Source: Actinomycetes bacterium (lineage in GTDB: Bacteria > Actinomycetota > Acidimicrobiia > Acidimicrobiales > RAAP-2). From it: a stretch of 43,217 nt of DNA. Positions within the stretch are counted from its first letter, which is position 1. Each line of letters opens with the position of its first letter. The position numbers were made by a program, and so were the translations under genes. Positions 1 to 8,635 of the stretch are shown here, in pieces. The stretch is from positions 1 to 43,217 of the forward strand of contig JAJZJC010000020.1 of NCBI GenBank assembly GCA_021810205.1, read 5' to 3'. The notes under the pieces are model-generated. The model saw only the letters and a list, made by a program, of their open reading frames with translations, had not been told where the DNA came from and did not search any database.

Positions 1-268
1 CACTCCGACAACCTCATATGGACAGGCTAGTACATATGTTCGCAGAGAGTTAGTGATGGTCAGCGGAGCAGTTCACACCCCTCGACGACGGCGCGCGCCC
101 CCCTGGCGCGCCCGATCCCGCGGATGCCAGCGCGGCCTGGCGTTCGCGTCCGGGCACGCTGGTCCCCCTCACCTCCAAGCCCATGGGAGCTCGAACGGCT
201 GCGCTGCCTCGGGGAACGAGCAATCATGGGTCTCGGCGAGCAACCCCCAGGCGTCACGATCGTCGAGC
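1..268. other. Left-edge region upstream of treZ, no supported gene
   Basis: The treZ reading frame stays open back to an ATG at 53, but the residues it would add are Arg/Ser/Ala-rich, unlike the family, and do not look like protein. Two CATATG hexamers lie at 16-21 and 34-39. No promoter, RNA gene or conserved domain could be supported. The region may hold the treZ leader or the end of an upstream trehalose or glycogen gene outside the window. Confidence 0.4.
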
Positions 269-2230
269 GTGGGAAGATTTACTGCCGTGGCGCACGCGGA
301 GGCAGATTGGCAGCCCCCGACGCCATTGAGCAACGGGCGCCACGGTGCGTTCCTCGCCGAAGACGGACGCACTCACTTCAGGGTATGGGCGCCGCGCGCT
401 GAGCGGGTGGAGCTCGTGATCGGCGACGCCGTCGCCGGTGTGCTGACGCCTCGGCGCGACGGCTACCACTCGGGAATCTTCGACGCACCGGCTGGGACTC
501 GCTACCGGTACCTTCTCGACGGCCGGGGCCCGTTCGCAGACCCGGCGTCGCGCTCGCAGCCCGAGGGCATCCACGGGCCCTCCGAGGTCGTCACGGCACA
601 TCGCGTCGAGGCGGTGAGCGGCTGGCGCGGACTCCCTCTGTCCGCTCATGTCATCTGCGAGATCCATGTCGGCACCTTCTCGGCTACAGGCACCTTCGAC
701 GGCGTCGCGGCCGCGCTCGGCGAGCTCGCGTACGCCGGCTACAGCGCGATCGAGCTGATGCCCGTCGCGGCGTTCGGAGGGGAGCGCAACTGGGGCTACG
801 ACGGCGTCTTCCCCTTCGCTGTCCATGCCGGCTATGGCGGGCGAGAGGCCCTGGGGCGGCTGTGCACGGCCGCACACCGCCAGGGTATTGCCGTAGTGCT
901 GGACGTCGTCTACAACCACTTCGGCCCCGACGGCTTCGTGCTCGACGAGTTCGGGCCGTACACGACGGATCGCTTCCGCACCCCTTGGGGTAACGCCGTG
1001 AACTTCGACGGTGAAGGCAGCGACGAGGTGCGCCGGTTCTTCATTGAGCACGCGCGCTGTGCGCTGCGTGAGCTTGGAGTCGACGGGCTCCGCCTCGACG
1101 CCGTGCACGAGATCGTGGACCAGACCGCGTCGTCGTTCGTGGGAGAGCTTGCCGCGGCGCTGCACGCTGAGGGCCGGCGCACCGGCCGCATGGTCACGGT
1201 TGTCGCGGAGAGCCCATCGAACGACCCGCGCCTCGTCCTGCCACGCGCGGCCTGTGGACTCGGACTCGACGGCGTGTGGAACGACGACTTCCACCACGCG
1301 TTGCGCGTCTCGCTCACCGGCCAGCACGACCGCTACTTCGGCGACTACCACGGCGTGTCGGATCTCGCGACCGCGTGCACCGAGGGCTTCGTGGTCGCGG
1401 GCCGCTACGCCCCCTCGCGCATGCGACACCATGGCGCGCGCCCCCAAGGTGGCCTCGACGGCGACCGGCTGATCGTCTTTGCCCAGAACCACGACCAGAT
1501 CGGCAACGGCGGCTTCGGCGTGCGTCTCACCGAGGCGCTACCCATCGAGGCGCAGTTTCCTGTCGCAGCCACGGTCCTCCTGTCAGGCGCCGTGCCCCTG
1601 CGCTTCATGGGAGAAGAGTACGGCGAGACGGCACCGTTCCACTACTTCACCGATCATCGTGACCCCTCGCTCGCCGACGCGGTACGCGAAGGACGCCGCG
1701 CGGAGATCGGGGGGGCGAGCGGCGGGAACGAGCCTCCCGACCCCCAAGCGCCCTCCACCTTCGACGCATGCAAGCTGCGGCGTGCCCTGTCTGGCGACGG
1801 TGTCCACGGCGACCTCCTCGAGTGGCAGCGTCGCCTCCTGCGCCTGCGCGCGGCCGAAGTCGCGCTCGGCTCTCTCGAGCCCGCGCGCTCGACGTGCTGG
1901 TGGGACGCGGCGCAGTCCAGCATCGTGCTCGTCCGGCGCGCGGCCCCCGCCCTGGGGGGGCGCGCAGTGGTCGTCGCCGCGACGTTCAAGAACGCCCCGG
2001 CGGTGCTCGCTCCGTCTGTGCTCGCCGGGTGCCGGCTCGAGGTGCTCGCCGCATGCAGGGTGCCCGAGGCGGTCGAAGGCGACGAGCTCGCGCCCAGCGC
2101 CGGCGGGGTCCCCCAGCTTCGGCTCGGGTCCTATGGCGTGCTGGTCGCGGCGATCCTCGAACCCCCAGACGACCCGCCCCCCGCGGCGAGCGGACTGCGG
2201 CTCGGGGCCACAGCCCCGAGTCCGCGGTGA
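269..2230 (+). CDS. treZ: Malto-oligosyltrehalose trehalohydrolase TreZ
   Basis: TreZ (GH13 family) cleaves maltooligosyl-trehalose to release trehalose in the cytoplasm and is the second step of the TreY-TreZ route. The N-terminal beta-sandwich begins near HFRVWAPRAERVEL. The GH13 barrel motifs follow in order: VLDVVYNHFGPDG, GLRLDAVHEI (nucleophile Asp about 277), VVAES (acid/base Glu about 314) and FAQNHDQIGN. The frame is open from ATG 53, but conserved sequence starts only about 98 residues into that longer ORF. I therefore chose GTG 269; GTG 287 is equally possible, and neither has a clear ribosome site. The stop overlaps the treY GTG start by 4 bp, so the two are translationally coupled. 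The function is well supported, the exact start is not. Confidence 0.93.
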   Translation: MGRFTAVAHAEADWQPPTPLSNGRHGAFLAEDGRTHFRVWAPRAERVELVIGDAVAGVLTPRRDGYHSGIFDAPAGTRYRYLLDGRGPFADPASRSQPEGIHGPSEVVTAHRVEAVSGWRGLPLSAHVICEIHVGTFSATGTFDGVAAALGELAYAGYSAIELMPVAAFGGERNWGYDGVFPFAVHAGYGGREALGRLCTAAHRQGIAVVLDVVYNHFGPDGFVLDEFGPYTTDRFRTPWGNAVNFDGEGSDEVRRFFIEHARCALRELGVDGLRLDAVHEIVDQTASSFVGELAAALHAEGRRTGRMVTVVAESPSNDPRLVLPRAACGLGLDGVWNDDFHHALRVSLTGQHDRYFGDYHGVSDLATACTEGFVVAGRYAPSRMRHHGARPQGGLDGDRLIVFAQNHDQIGNGGFGVRLTEALPIEAQFPVAATVLLSGAVPLRFMGEEYGETAPFHYFTDHRDPSLADAVREGRRAEIGGASGGNEPPDPQAPSTFDACKLRRALSGDGVHGDLLEWQRRLLRLRAAEVALGSLEPARSTCWWDAAQSSIVLVRRAAPALGGRAVVVAATFKNAPAVLAPSVLAGCRLEVLAACRVPEAVEGDELAPSAGGVPQLRLGSYGVLVAAILEPPDDPPPAASGLRLGATAPSPR

Positions 2231-4998
2231 GCCTCAGCGCAGCCGGCCTCGGCCCCACCTACCGGCTCCAGCTGCATCCAGGCTTCGGCTTCGCCGATGC
2301 CGAGCGCACGGTGCCGTACCTCTCGCAGCTCGGCATCGCGACCCTCTACCTCTCCCCGATCGCCGAGGCGGTCCCCGGCAGCACCCACGGCTACGACGGC
2401 ATCGACCCGACGCGTCTGCGTGCTGAGCTCGGCGGCAGCGACGGGTTCACGTCGCTGGTGGCGACGTGCGCCACGCACGGGCTCGGCATCTGCGTGGACC
2501 ACGTCCCGAACCATCTCGCCGCGTGGCCCGGGGGCGGCTGGTGGCGCCGGCTGCTCGCCGAGGGACCGGACTCGCCGATGGGTGAGGTCTTCGACGTCGA
2601 CTGGGACGCCGCTGCACGAGGCCGGCGCGCTGGAGCACTTTCGACCCCCGGTCGCAAGGTCACCCTTGCGATCCTCGACCGCCCACTCGAGGCAGCCCTC
2701 GCCGAGGGCCGCCTCCGGCTCTCGGTACGCGCCACAGAGCCCGTGATCGAAGTCGGGCCACCCGGTCTCACTGGCATCGACCTTCCGATATCGGGAGGAG
2801 GGGTGCGCGACGGCGAGGACGTCGCCGAAGTGCTCGCCGTCCAGCACTACCGGCTCGTCGACTGGCACGACTCGGCGGACCGGAACTACCGCCGTTTCTT
2901 CGACATCGACGGGCTCGCCGGGGTGCGCGTGGAGGTGCCGGCCGTCTTCGACGCCACCCACGCCCTGCTTCTTTCGCTCGTCGAGGCGGGACACGTCTCG
3001 GCCATCCGCATCGACCACGTCGACGGGCTGCGCGAACCGACTGCATACCTGCGTCGTCTCGCCGATCGCACCGGGCTGCCGATCGTGGTCGAGAAGATCC
3101 TGACCGACAACGAGCGGCTGCGTGCCGACTGGCCCGTGCGAGGCACGACGGGCTACGAGGTCATCGACGACATTGCCGGCGCGCTCGTCGACGCCCACGG
3201 CTACGACCGCTTGGTCGCCGCGGCCCGCGCAGAAGGCGACGCGCAGGTCGACCGGCTCACCGTCGACTGCCGGCGCCTCGTCGCCATGGCGAGCTTCCCG
3301 GGCGAGTTCGCGCGCATCGCGACTCGCCTGGAGGTGGACGCCGACGCACTGCGAGAGGTAGTGGTGCACCTGCCGCGCTACCGGACCTACTTGGGCGCCA
3401 CCGGCGCCGACGTGGACAGCGAGAACCCAGCGCAAGCGGAGGTGGGCGAAGGAGACGAGGTGGCCTTGGAGGCAGCAGTGTGGCGCCAGACGGCAGCTTT
3501 GGTGGGCATTCGAGAAGACCGGCGCGCCAGGGACGCACCCGACGAAGCAGGGATGCCGTCGGCGGCGAGCGGCAAGGAGGTGACGGTGGATGCGACACGC
3601 GTCGTCGACGCAGTGCTCGACCCGCGGCACCTCCCTGGCACTCTCGCGCTCCAGCAGCTCACCGGCGCGCTCATGGCGAAGGGAGTCGAGGACACCGCGT
3701 GGTACCGGCTCGCGGGGCCGCTCGCGTGCTGCGAGGTCGGCGGCGCCCCTGGTCGGTCGCGTCACGACGCGGTCCCACGGTGGCACGCGCACGCAGCTCA
3801 GCGAGTCGGCACCGGGCACCACGGGCTCGTTCCCGGCACCACGCACGACACCAAGCGGGCGCTCGACGTCCGTTGCCGCCTTTACGCGCTGAGCGAGATG
3901 CCCACCGCCTTCGACGAAGGTCTCGGCCGCTTCCGGCAAGCCCTCGAGACCGCCGCCTCCACCGCCCGGGCACCAGTCAGCACCGAGACGCTCTTGTACG
4001 AGACCCGAGTCCTGGCACAGCTCGCGCTCGGGATACTGCCGCCGCTCCCGACGGTCGGGACGCGACCGGACGACGACCACCCCGCCATATCGGCGACGCA
4101 GGGCGCGCCAGGCACACGGTCGCAGCTCCCCGTCCCCGGTGACGCGTCGTGGCCCGCAGCCGGGCCCGGGCCCATCGAGCGCCTCGGCGACGCACTCGTC
4201 AAGGGTGCACGCGAGGGCAAGCGGCGCTCGTCGTGGCAGGCGCCCGAGGAGGCGTACGAGGCACGGCTGCGCGCGCTCGCCGGGGCCACCCTGCGCGACG
4301 AAGGCGCGCTCTTGCGTGCGTGCTTCGGCCCGGTGGTCGACGAAGCGGCGCGCCTCGGCGCGGTCCGCTCACTCGGCGCGGTCGTCCTCCAGCACGCGCT
4401 GCCCGGGATCCCCGACTGCTACCAGGGTGACGAGGTGTGGAACCTCTCGCTCGTGGACCCCGACAACCGCCGTCCCGTCGACTTCGAGCTCCTCTCGTCG
4501 TCCCTGGCGTCGCTCGGTCGAGACGCCGAGACGGACGCAAGGCGGCGCGACGCCGTCGAGCGACGGCGTCGCTGGCGGGACGGCACGGTCAAGTTGCTCG
4601 TGACCGCCTGCTGCATGGCCGCGCGCCGCGGCCCGGCGGCAGCGGCATTCGCACCGTCGGCGCGCTACCACCCGCTCGCCGCCCGGGGGCCGGCGGCCGC
4701 CTCGGTGCTCGCCTTCGCGCGTGCGGCGCGTGCGACGAGCGATGACCTCACCTGGGCGATCGCAGTGGTGACCCGGCTTCCCGGGCGGCTCAGCGCGCCA
4801 GGAGACGACCTTCCCGCCGGCGACTCGTACGCCCGCACCGACTTGCCGTTGCCCGACAACGCACCGGCTCGCCTGGTCGACGCCCTCACCGGCCGCACCG
4901 TCGCGGCGCATGGCGGTGCCGTCGCACTCGACGAGGTGCTCGACGCGCTCCCCGTCGCGCTCCTCCTCGGTCACCCCACCATGCCAGCACGCGCCTGA
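2227..4998 (+). CDS. treY: Malto-oligosyltrehalose synthase TreY
   Basis: TreY (GH13) isomerises the reducing-end alpha-1,4 bond of malto-oligosaccharides to the alpha,alpha-1,1 bond of maltooligosyl-trehalose, the substrate of TreZ. The protein starts VSLSAAGLGPTYRLQL, typical of the family, followed by LYLSPI, the STHGYD block, CVDHVPNH, AIRIDHVDGL (nucleophile Asp263), IVVEKIL (acid/base Glu289) and the C-terminal PGIPDCYQGDE block. The start is GTG 2227 inside the treZ stop. The frame is open further upstream, but that part is the shadow of treZ. At 923 aa it is longer than the usual 700-850. Extra residues include a stretch rich in Glu/Asp/Ala at about 400-455, just before the DAVLDPRHLPGTLALQQLTG block. 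Confidence 0.95.
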   Translation: MSLSAAGLGPTYRLQLHPGFGFADAERTVPYLSQLGIATLYLSPIAEAVPGSTHGYDGIDPTRLRAELGGSDGFTSLVATCATHGLGICVDHVPNHLAAWPGGGWWRRLLAEGPDSPMGEVFDVDWDAAARGRRAGALSTPGRKVTLAILDRPLEAALAEGRLRLSVRATEPVIEVGPPGLTGIDLPISGGGVRDGEDVAEVLAVQHYRLVDWHDSADRNYRRFFDIDGLAGVRVEVPAVFDATHALLLSLVEAGHVSAIRIDHVDGLREPTAYLRRLADRTGLPIVVEKILTDNERLRADWPVRGTTGYEVIDDIAGALVDAHGYDRLVAAARAEGDAQVDRLTVDCRRLVAMASFPGEFARIATRLEVDADALREVVVHLPRYRTYLGATGADVDSENPAQAEVGEGDEVALEAAVWRQTAALVGIREDRRARDAPDEAGMPSAASGKEVTVDATRVVDAVLDPRHLPGTLALQQLTGALMAKGVEDTAWYRLAGPLACCEVGGAPGRSRHDAVPRWHAHAAQRVGTGHHGLVPGTTHDTKRALDVRCRLYALSEMPTAFDEGLGRFRQALETAASTARAPVSTETLLYETRVLAQLALGILPPLPTVGTRPDDDHPAISATQGAPGTRSQLPVPGDASWPAAGPGPIERLGDALVKGAREGKRRSSWQAPEEAYEARLRALAGATLRDEGALLRACFGPVVDEAARLGAVRSLGAVVLQHALPGIPDCYQGDEVWNLSLVDPDNRRPVDFELLSSSLASLGRDAETDARRRDAVERRRRWRDGTVKLLVTACCMAARRGPAAAAFAPSARYHPLAARGPAAASVLAFARAARATSDDLTWAIAVVTRLPGRLSAPGDDLPAGDSYARTDLPLPDNAPARLVDALTGRTVAAHGGAVALDEVLDALPVALLLGHPTMPARA

Positions 4999-5052
4999 CC
5001 GTGCGCGAGGGGCGCGTCGTCAGGCGGTGCCCGGAGCTGCCAGAGTGACCCC

Positions 5053-8000
5053 GTGGCACGGGACGTCTTGTCGAGCGAGCCCACGCGCGGGCGTCTTGCG
5101 GGGGGCAACGCGGGTCGCAGCGGCGCTCGCCTGGACGTCGACGACCGCCCGAGACGCGACACCGATCGCCTTGGGACGCGCGTCACCCCCTCTGCGCTCG
5201 CCGTCGCCGTCCTCGTGGTGCTCCCCGTGCTCGTCTACGGCGTCCCCGGCATGCTCGGGCATCCCATCTTGCCCGGGGACGACCTGACCCAGAGCCTCCC
5301 TTTGCGTGAGCTCGTGGGACGTGACCTCCGAGCGGGGCACCTGCCGATCTTCGACCCCTACCTCTGGAGCGGCGCGCCGCTGCTCGCCGGGTGGAACGCC
5401 GGTGCCGCGTACCCGCTCACCTGGCTCTTCGCGGTCCTCCCCGCGCCGGCCGCGTGGACGCTGAACATCGTCGCGATCGGGTTGGTCGCAGGGCTCGGCA
5501 TGTTCGCCTTCCTCCGAGCCTGCAGGCTCGGAGTGCTGGCGAGCTTCCTCGGGGCGCTCACGTTCTCCTTCGGCGGCGCGATGTCCGCGCAGATCCAGCA
5601 CCTCGGACTCGTCGTCGGCATGAGCTGGGTCCCCGTCGCACTGCTCGCCGTGCTGCGCCTGACCGAGCCCGACCGCACCGGCTGGCGCCCACGCCTCGGT
5701 TGGACGTCGGCGCTCGCGGGCGCGGTCGGCCTGGTGCTGCTCGCAGGTGAGCCCCGTGCCGTCGCGAATGCCGCCGCAGTCCTCACCGTCTACACGCTGT
5801 GGCGTCTCGCGCGCATCGCCCGCCATGCAGGCGCGCGCGGCGGGACGGTCGCCCTCGACGGTGCACCGCTTTCGACCCCCGCCGTGCTGGGATGGTCGAT
5901 CGGCGCGGCGGTGCTGGGGGCTGCGCTCGGCTTCGGGCTCGGCGCGGTCCAGCTGCTTCCCGGTCTCGCCGCCGTCGCCACGTCCCAGCGCGCGGCCGTG
6001 AGCACCTTCCTCTACTCCGCCGGATCGTACCCCACCCACTGGCTGACGCTCTTGGGGGTGCCGGACCTCTTGGGTGGCTCGGGCAGCTTCGGGCAGCCGA
6101 CGTACTTCGCGACATACAACCTTGCCGAGGTCACCGCATACGTGGGAGTGCTCCCGCTGGTCGCCGCTGGCGCCCTGCTCGCCCGTCGCCGCTGGCGTCC
6201 GCTCCCCGAGTGGGTGGTGTGGTACGCGATCGGGATCCTCGGGGTGCTGCTCGCACTGGCCACCCACACGCCGCTGTGGCACGTGTTCATCCGCATTCCG
6301 CTCTTGGGCGGCCAGCGCCTCCAGAGCCGGAGCATCATGGCGACCGATCTTGCGCTCGCGGTCCTGCTCTCCTACTGGGTCGACGACTGGATCGCCAGGC
6401 GCCGCGCCACGCGGCCGAGACGGCTGGAGCTTTGCTTTGGCGCGATCCCCGCGCTGTGCGTCGCAGCGATCGTCGTCGTGGCGATCGTCTGGCGGGTGCC
6501 CTTTCTCGAGTGGATGGGCGTCGGGGCGTCGACCGCGCGCGCAGAGCACGCGCTCGGCCCGTGGCTGCTCCCCTTCCTCGTGCTCGCAGTGGCGGCGGTA
6601 GCGCTCCTCACGTTCGGTACGCGGCTCCGACGCACGGCGCGGACGCTCGCCGTCGTCATGTTCGTCTGCGTGGACCTCGTCGTCTACAGCGCGATGACGG
6701 TCGTCCTGCTCGGTGGCGGTGCACCTACCACGGGCGCCGAGGTGGCGTCCGCGAAGCTGCGTCCGTCCCCTCTGGCCTCCCGAGCTGCGATGAGCACGAG
6801 ACGACGGACGAGCGCGGCTGGGCGAGTCGCCAGACGTGCGGGCGCCGCCACGCATCCGCATGTCGCGCCGAGCATCCGGCCCATCGCCACACTGCACCTC
6901 CCCGGCCGCTTCGCCATCTACGACCCAACACTCGTCGACGACCGCGAGCTCACCGCCCTCGGACCCAATGACGCCAACGTGGTCGCCGGCACGTACTCGG
7001 TCGAGGGTTACGGCTCCATCGTCTACGGCCCCTACGCGACGGCCACGGGGACCCACGGGGTCTCAGGCACAGGCCAGGACGTCTTCGCTCCTGCGGCGGC
7101 GGCGAACGGCGTCTTCGACGCGCTGGACACCTCCGAGGTGCTCGCGCCGTCCGTCTACTTGGCGCCCCCGCCGGGACGGTCCGCACCGGCGCGGGCCGTG
7201 GGCACAGGCACGCGCACCACGACCGCCGGCGGCACCGCCACCTGGTTCCTCGGCACCCCGGCTGAGGTGACGACGGCGACGCTCGGCCTCAGTGCTCGGG
7301 GCATCACCGCCGGCCCGTCGGGCTCCCCCGCAGTCGGAACACGCGACCCGGCGACCCCGGCCGTCCGCATCGGGCTCCTCGAGCCGACAGGTCACCTCCG
7401 CTGGTCGGCCCACTGTGTCCGTGTCCGGAGCGCCACGGACGGTACCCGGTCCACAGCCGCCGGCGCGCGGACGGCCTCGACCACCTGGCGAGCAGCATGG
7501 ACCCAGGGCACCCGGGCCGTCGCCCTCGTCGTCGAGACCGAAGCCTCGAGCATTCTCAGGGCCCCGACGATCTCCACCACCAGCGGCAGCGCCACGCTCG
7601 ACGGGGTCCTGCAGTCCGCCATCGAGGCCCCCCACTGGGTCTATGCCGGCACCGACGGCGACTTCGCGATCTACCGCGACACGCGTGCGGCGCCGCCGCT
7701 TCGCCTGCGCGCCGTGGCCGGTCACTCGCTCGCCGGCGCGTCCGTGCGGCGGAGGTCCGGCCCGACGCTCGAGCCGAGCGCGGCGACGGTCAGCTCGCCC
7801 CACGGCGTCGAGGTCGTAAGAGCCGTCGCCGCGATCCCCGGATGGACGGCCCAATGGCAGCCCTCGCACAGTCAGCGCACGGTGCCGTTGTCCGTCCGGC
7901 GAGCCGGTGTGGTCCAGGTGGTCACCGTTCCCCCCGGCACGGGCGTGGTGACCTGGCGCTATGTCGGCCCCAAGCTCCACGAAGGGGAGGTGCTATCGGT

Positions 8001-8106
8001 TGCCACGGCAGTCGTCGTCACGGCGCTGGCGCTCGGCGCGGCGTGGGTCGCGCGCGACGAGCGGCGGCGATCGTCGTGCGTGACGACACCACCGACGGCA
8101 ACGTAG
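5053..8106 (+). CDS. YfhO-like multi-pass membrane protein
   Basis: A large (1017 aa) integral membrane protein of the YfhO type. After a basic 45-residue cytoplasmic head there is a first membrane segment (SALAVAVLVVLPVLVYG). Then comes an extracytoplasmic loop with PGDDLTQSLPLREL and PIFDPYLWSGAPLLAG, the acidic GT-C-like loop seen in YfhO proteins. About ten more hydrophobic segments run to residue ~540. Residues ~600-980 are a soluble, Thr/Ala/Gly-rich domain, presumably outside the cell, closed by a last membrane segment (VATAVVVTALALGAAWV) and a basic tail. YfhO members are linked to cell-envelope glycosylation. The substrate cannot be read here. The start is GTG 5053 with only a weak ribosome site. 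It follows treY by 54 bp and may be cotranscribed. Confidence 0.8.
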   Translation: MARDVLSSEPTRGRLAGGNAGRSGARLDVDDRPRRDTDRLGTRVTPSALAVAVLVVLPVLVYGVPGMLGHPILPGDDLTQSLPLRELVGRDLRAGHLPIFDPYLWSGAPLLAGWNAGAAYPLTWLFAVLPAPAAWTLNIVAIGLVAGLGMFAFLRACRLGVLASFLGALTFSFGGAMSAQIQHLGLVVGMSWVPVALLAVLRLTEPDRTGWRPRLGWTSALAGAVGLVLLAGEPRAVANAAAVLTVYTLWRLARIARHAGARGGTVALDGAPLSTPAVLGWSIGAAVLGAALGFGLGAVQLLPGLAAVATSQRAAVSTFLYSAGSYPTHWLTLLGVPDLLGGSGSFGQPTYFATYNLAEVTAYVGVLPLVAAGALLARRRWRPLPEWVVWYAIGILGVLLALATHTPLWHVFIRIPLLGGQRLQSRSIMATDLALAVLLSYWVDDWIARRRATRPRRLELCFGAIPALCVAAIVVVAIVWRVPFLEWMGVGASTARAEHALGPWLLPFLVLAVAAVALLTFGTRLRRTARTLAVVMFVCVDLVVYSAMTVVLLGGGAPTTGAEVASAKLRPSPLASRAAMSTRRRTSAAGRVARRAGAATHPHVAPSIRPIATLHLPGRFAIYDPTLVDDRELTALGPNDANVVAGTYSVEGYGSIVYGPYATATGTHGVSGTGQDVFAPAAAANGVFDALDTSEVLAPSVYLAPPPGRSAPARAVGTGTRTTTAGGTATWFLGTPAEVTTATLGLSARGITAGPSGSPAVGTRDPATPAVRIGLLEPTGHLRWSAHCVRVRSATDGTRSTAAGARTASTTWRAAWTQGTRAVALVVETEASSILRAPTISTTSGSATLDGVLQSAIEAPHWVYAGTDGDFAIYRDTRAAPPLRLRAVAGHSLAGASVRRRSGPTLEPSAATVSSPHGVEVVRAVAAIPGWTAQWQPSHSQRTVPLSVRRAGVVQVVTVPPGTGVVTWRYVGPKLHEGEVLSVATAVVVTALALGAAWVARDERRRSSCVTTPPTAT

Positions 8107-8115
8107 GGTCCCGAG

Positions 8116-8595
8116 ATGGAGAAGCCGCACGACTTCGCGTTCCCCGTAGACAACGACGACGAGCGCGAGCTTCTGCTCAACTGGCTCGGCTACCTTCGTG
8201 GCGCCGTCGTGCGCAACCTGCACGGCGTGAGCGAGCAGGACGCGCACCGGCGTCCCGATGGCAAGCTCCTCCCCCTCGCCGGCATCGCGAACCACCTGAT
8301 CGGCGTGGAGCGGCGCTGGATCGATGGGGGCATGCTCGGTGGCTCGATCTACCGTGGCGAAGAGGAGTTCTTCCCCGGCTCCGAGACGACGGTCCGCGCG
8401 CTCGTCGCCGCCTACCGCGAGCGCGGCGCCAAGACCGACGAGGTGGTGCGCTCACACCCGCTCGACACGCCGAACACGCGCCAAGCGGGCGTCACGCTTC
8501 GCTGGGTGCTCCTCCACCTCATCAACGAGACCGCACGTCACGCCGGGCATGCCGACGCGGTACGTGAGCTCATCGACGGCGCGACCGGGGAGTGA
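8116..8595 (+). CDS. DinB/DUF664 family protein
   Basis: A 159-residue four-helix-bundle protein of the DinB/DUF664 superfamily, whose actinobacterial members include mycothiol-dependent metalloenzymes. It has a single-domain length, a first-helix ELLLNWLGYLRGAVV, the metal-side histidine in GIANHLIGVERRW and the C-terminal HLINETARHAGHAD, which supplies the other conserved histidines. It starts 9 bp after the YfhO-like gene (ATG 8116, weak AGGG upstream), so it is probably in the same transcript. The specific reaction is unknown. Confidence 0.85.
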   Translation: MEKPHDFAFPVDNDDERELLLNWLGYLRGAVVRNLHGVSEQDAHRRPDGKLLPLAGIANHLIGVERRWIDGGMLGGSIYRGEEEFFPGSETTVRALVAAYRERGAKTDEVVRSHPLDTPNTRQAGVTLRWVLLHLINETARHAGHADAVRELIDGATGE

Positions 8596-8635
8596 GCGTG
8601 CGCTGACGTGAGGGTGCTGGTGACCGAAGCGGGGA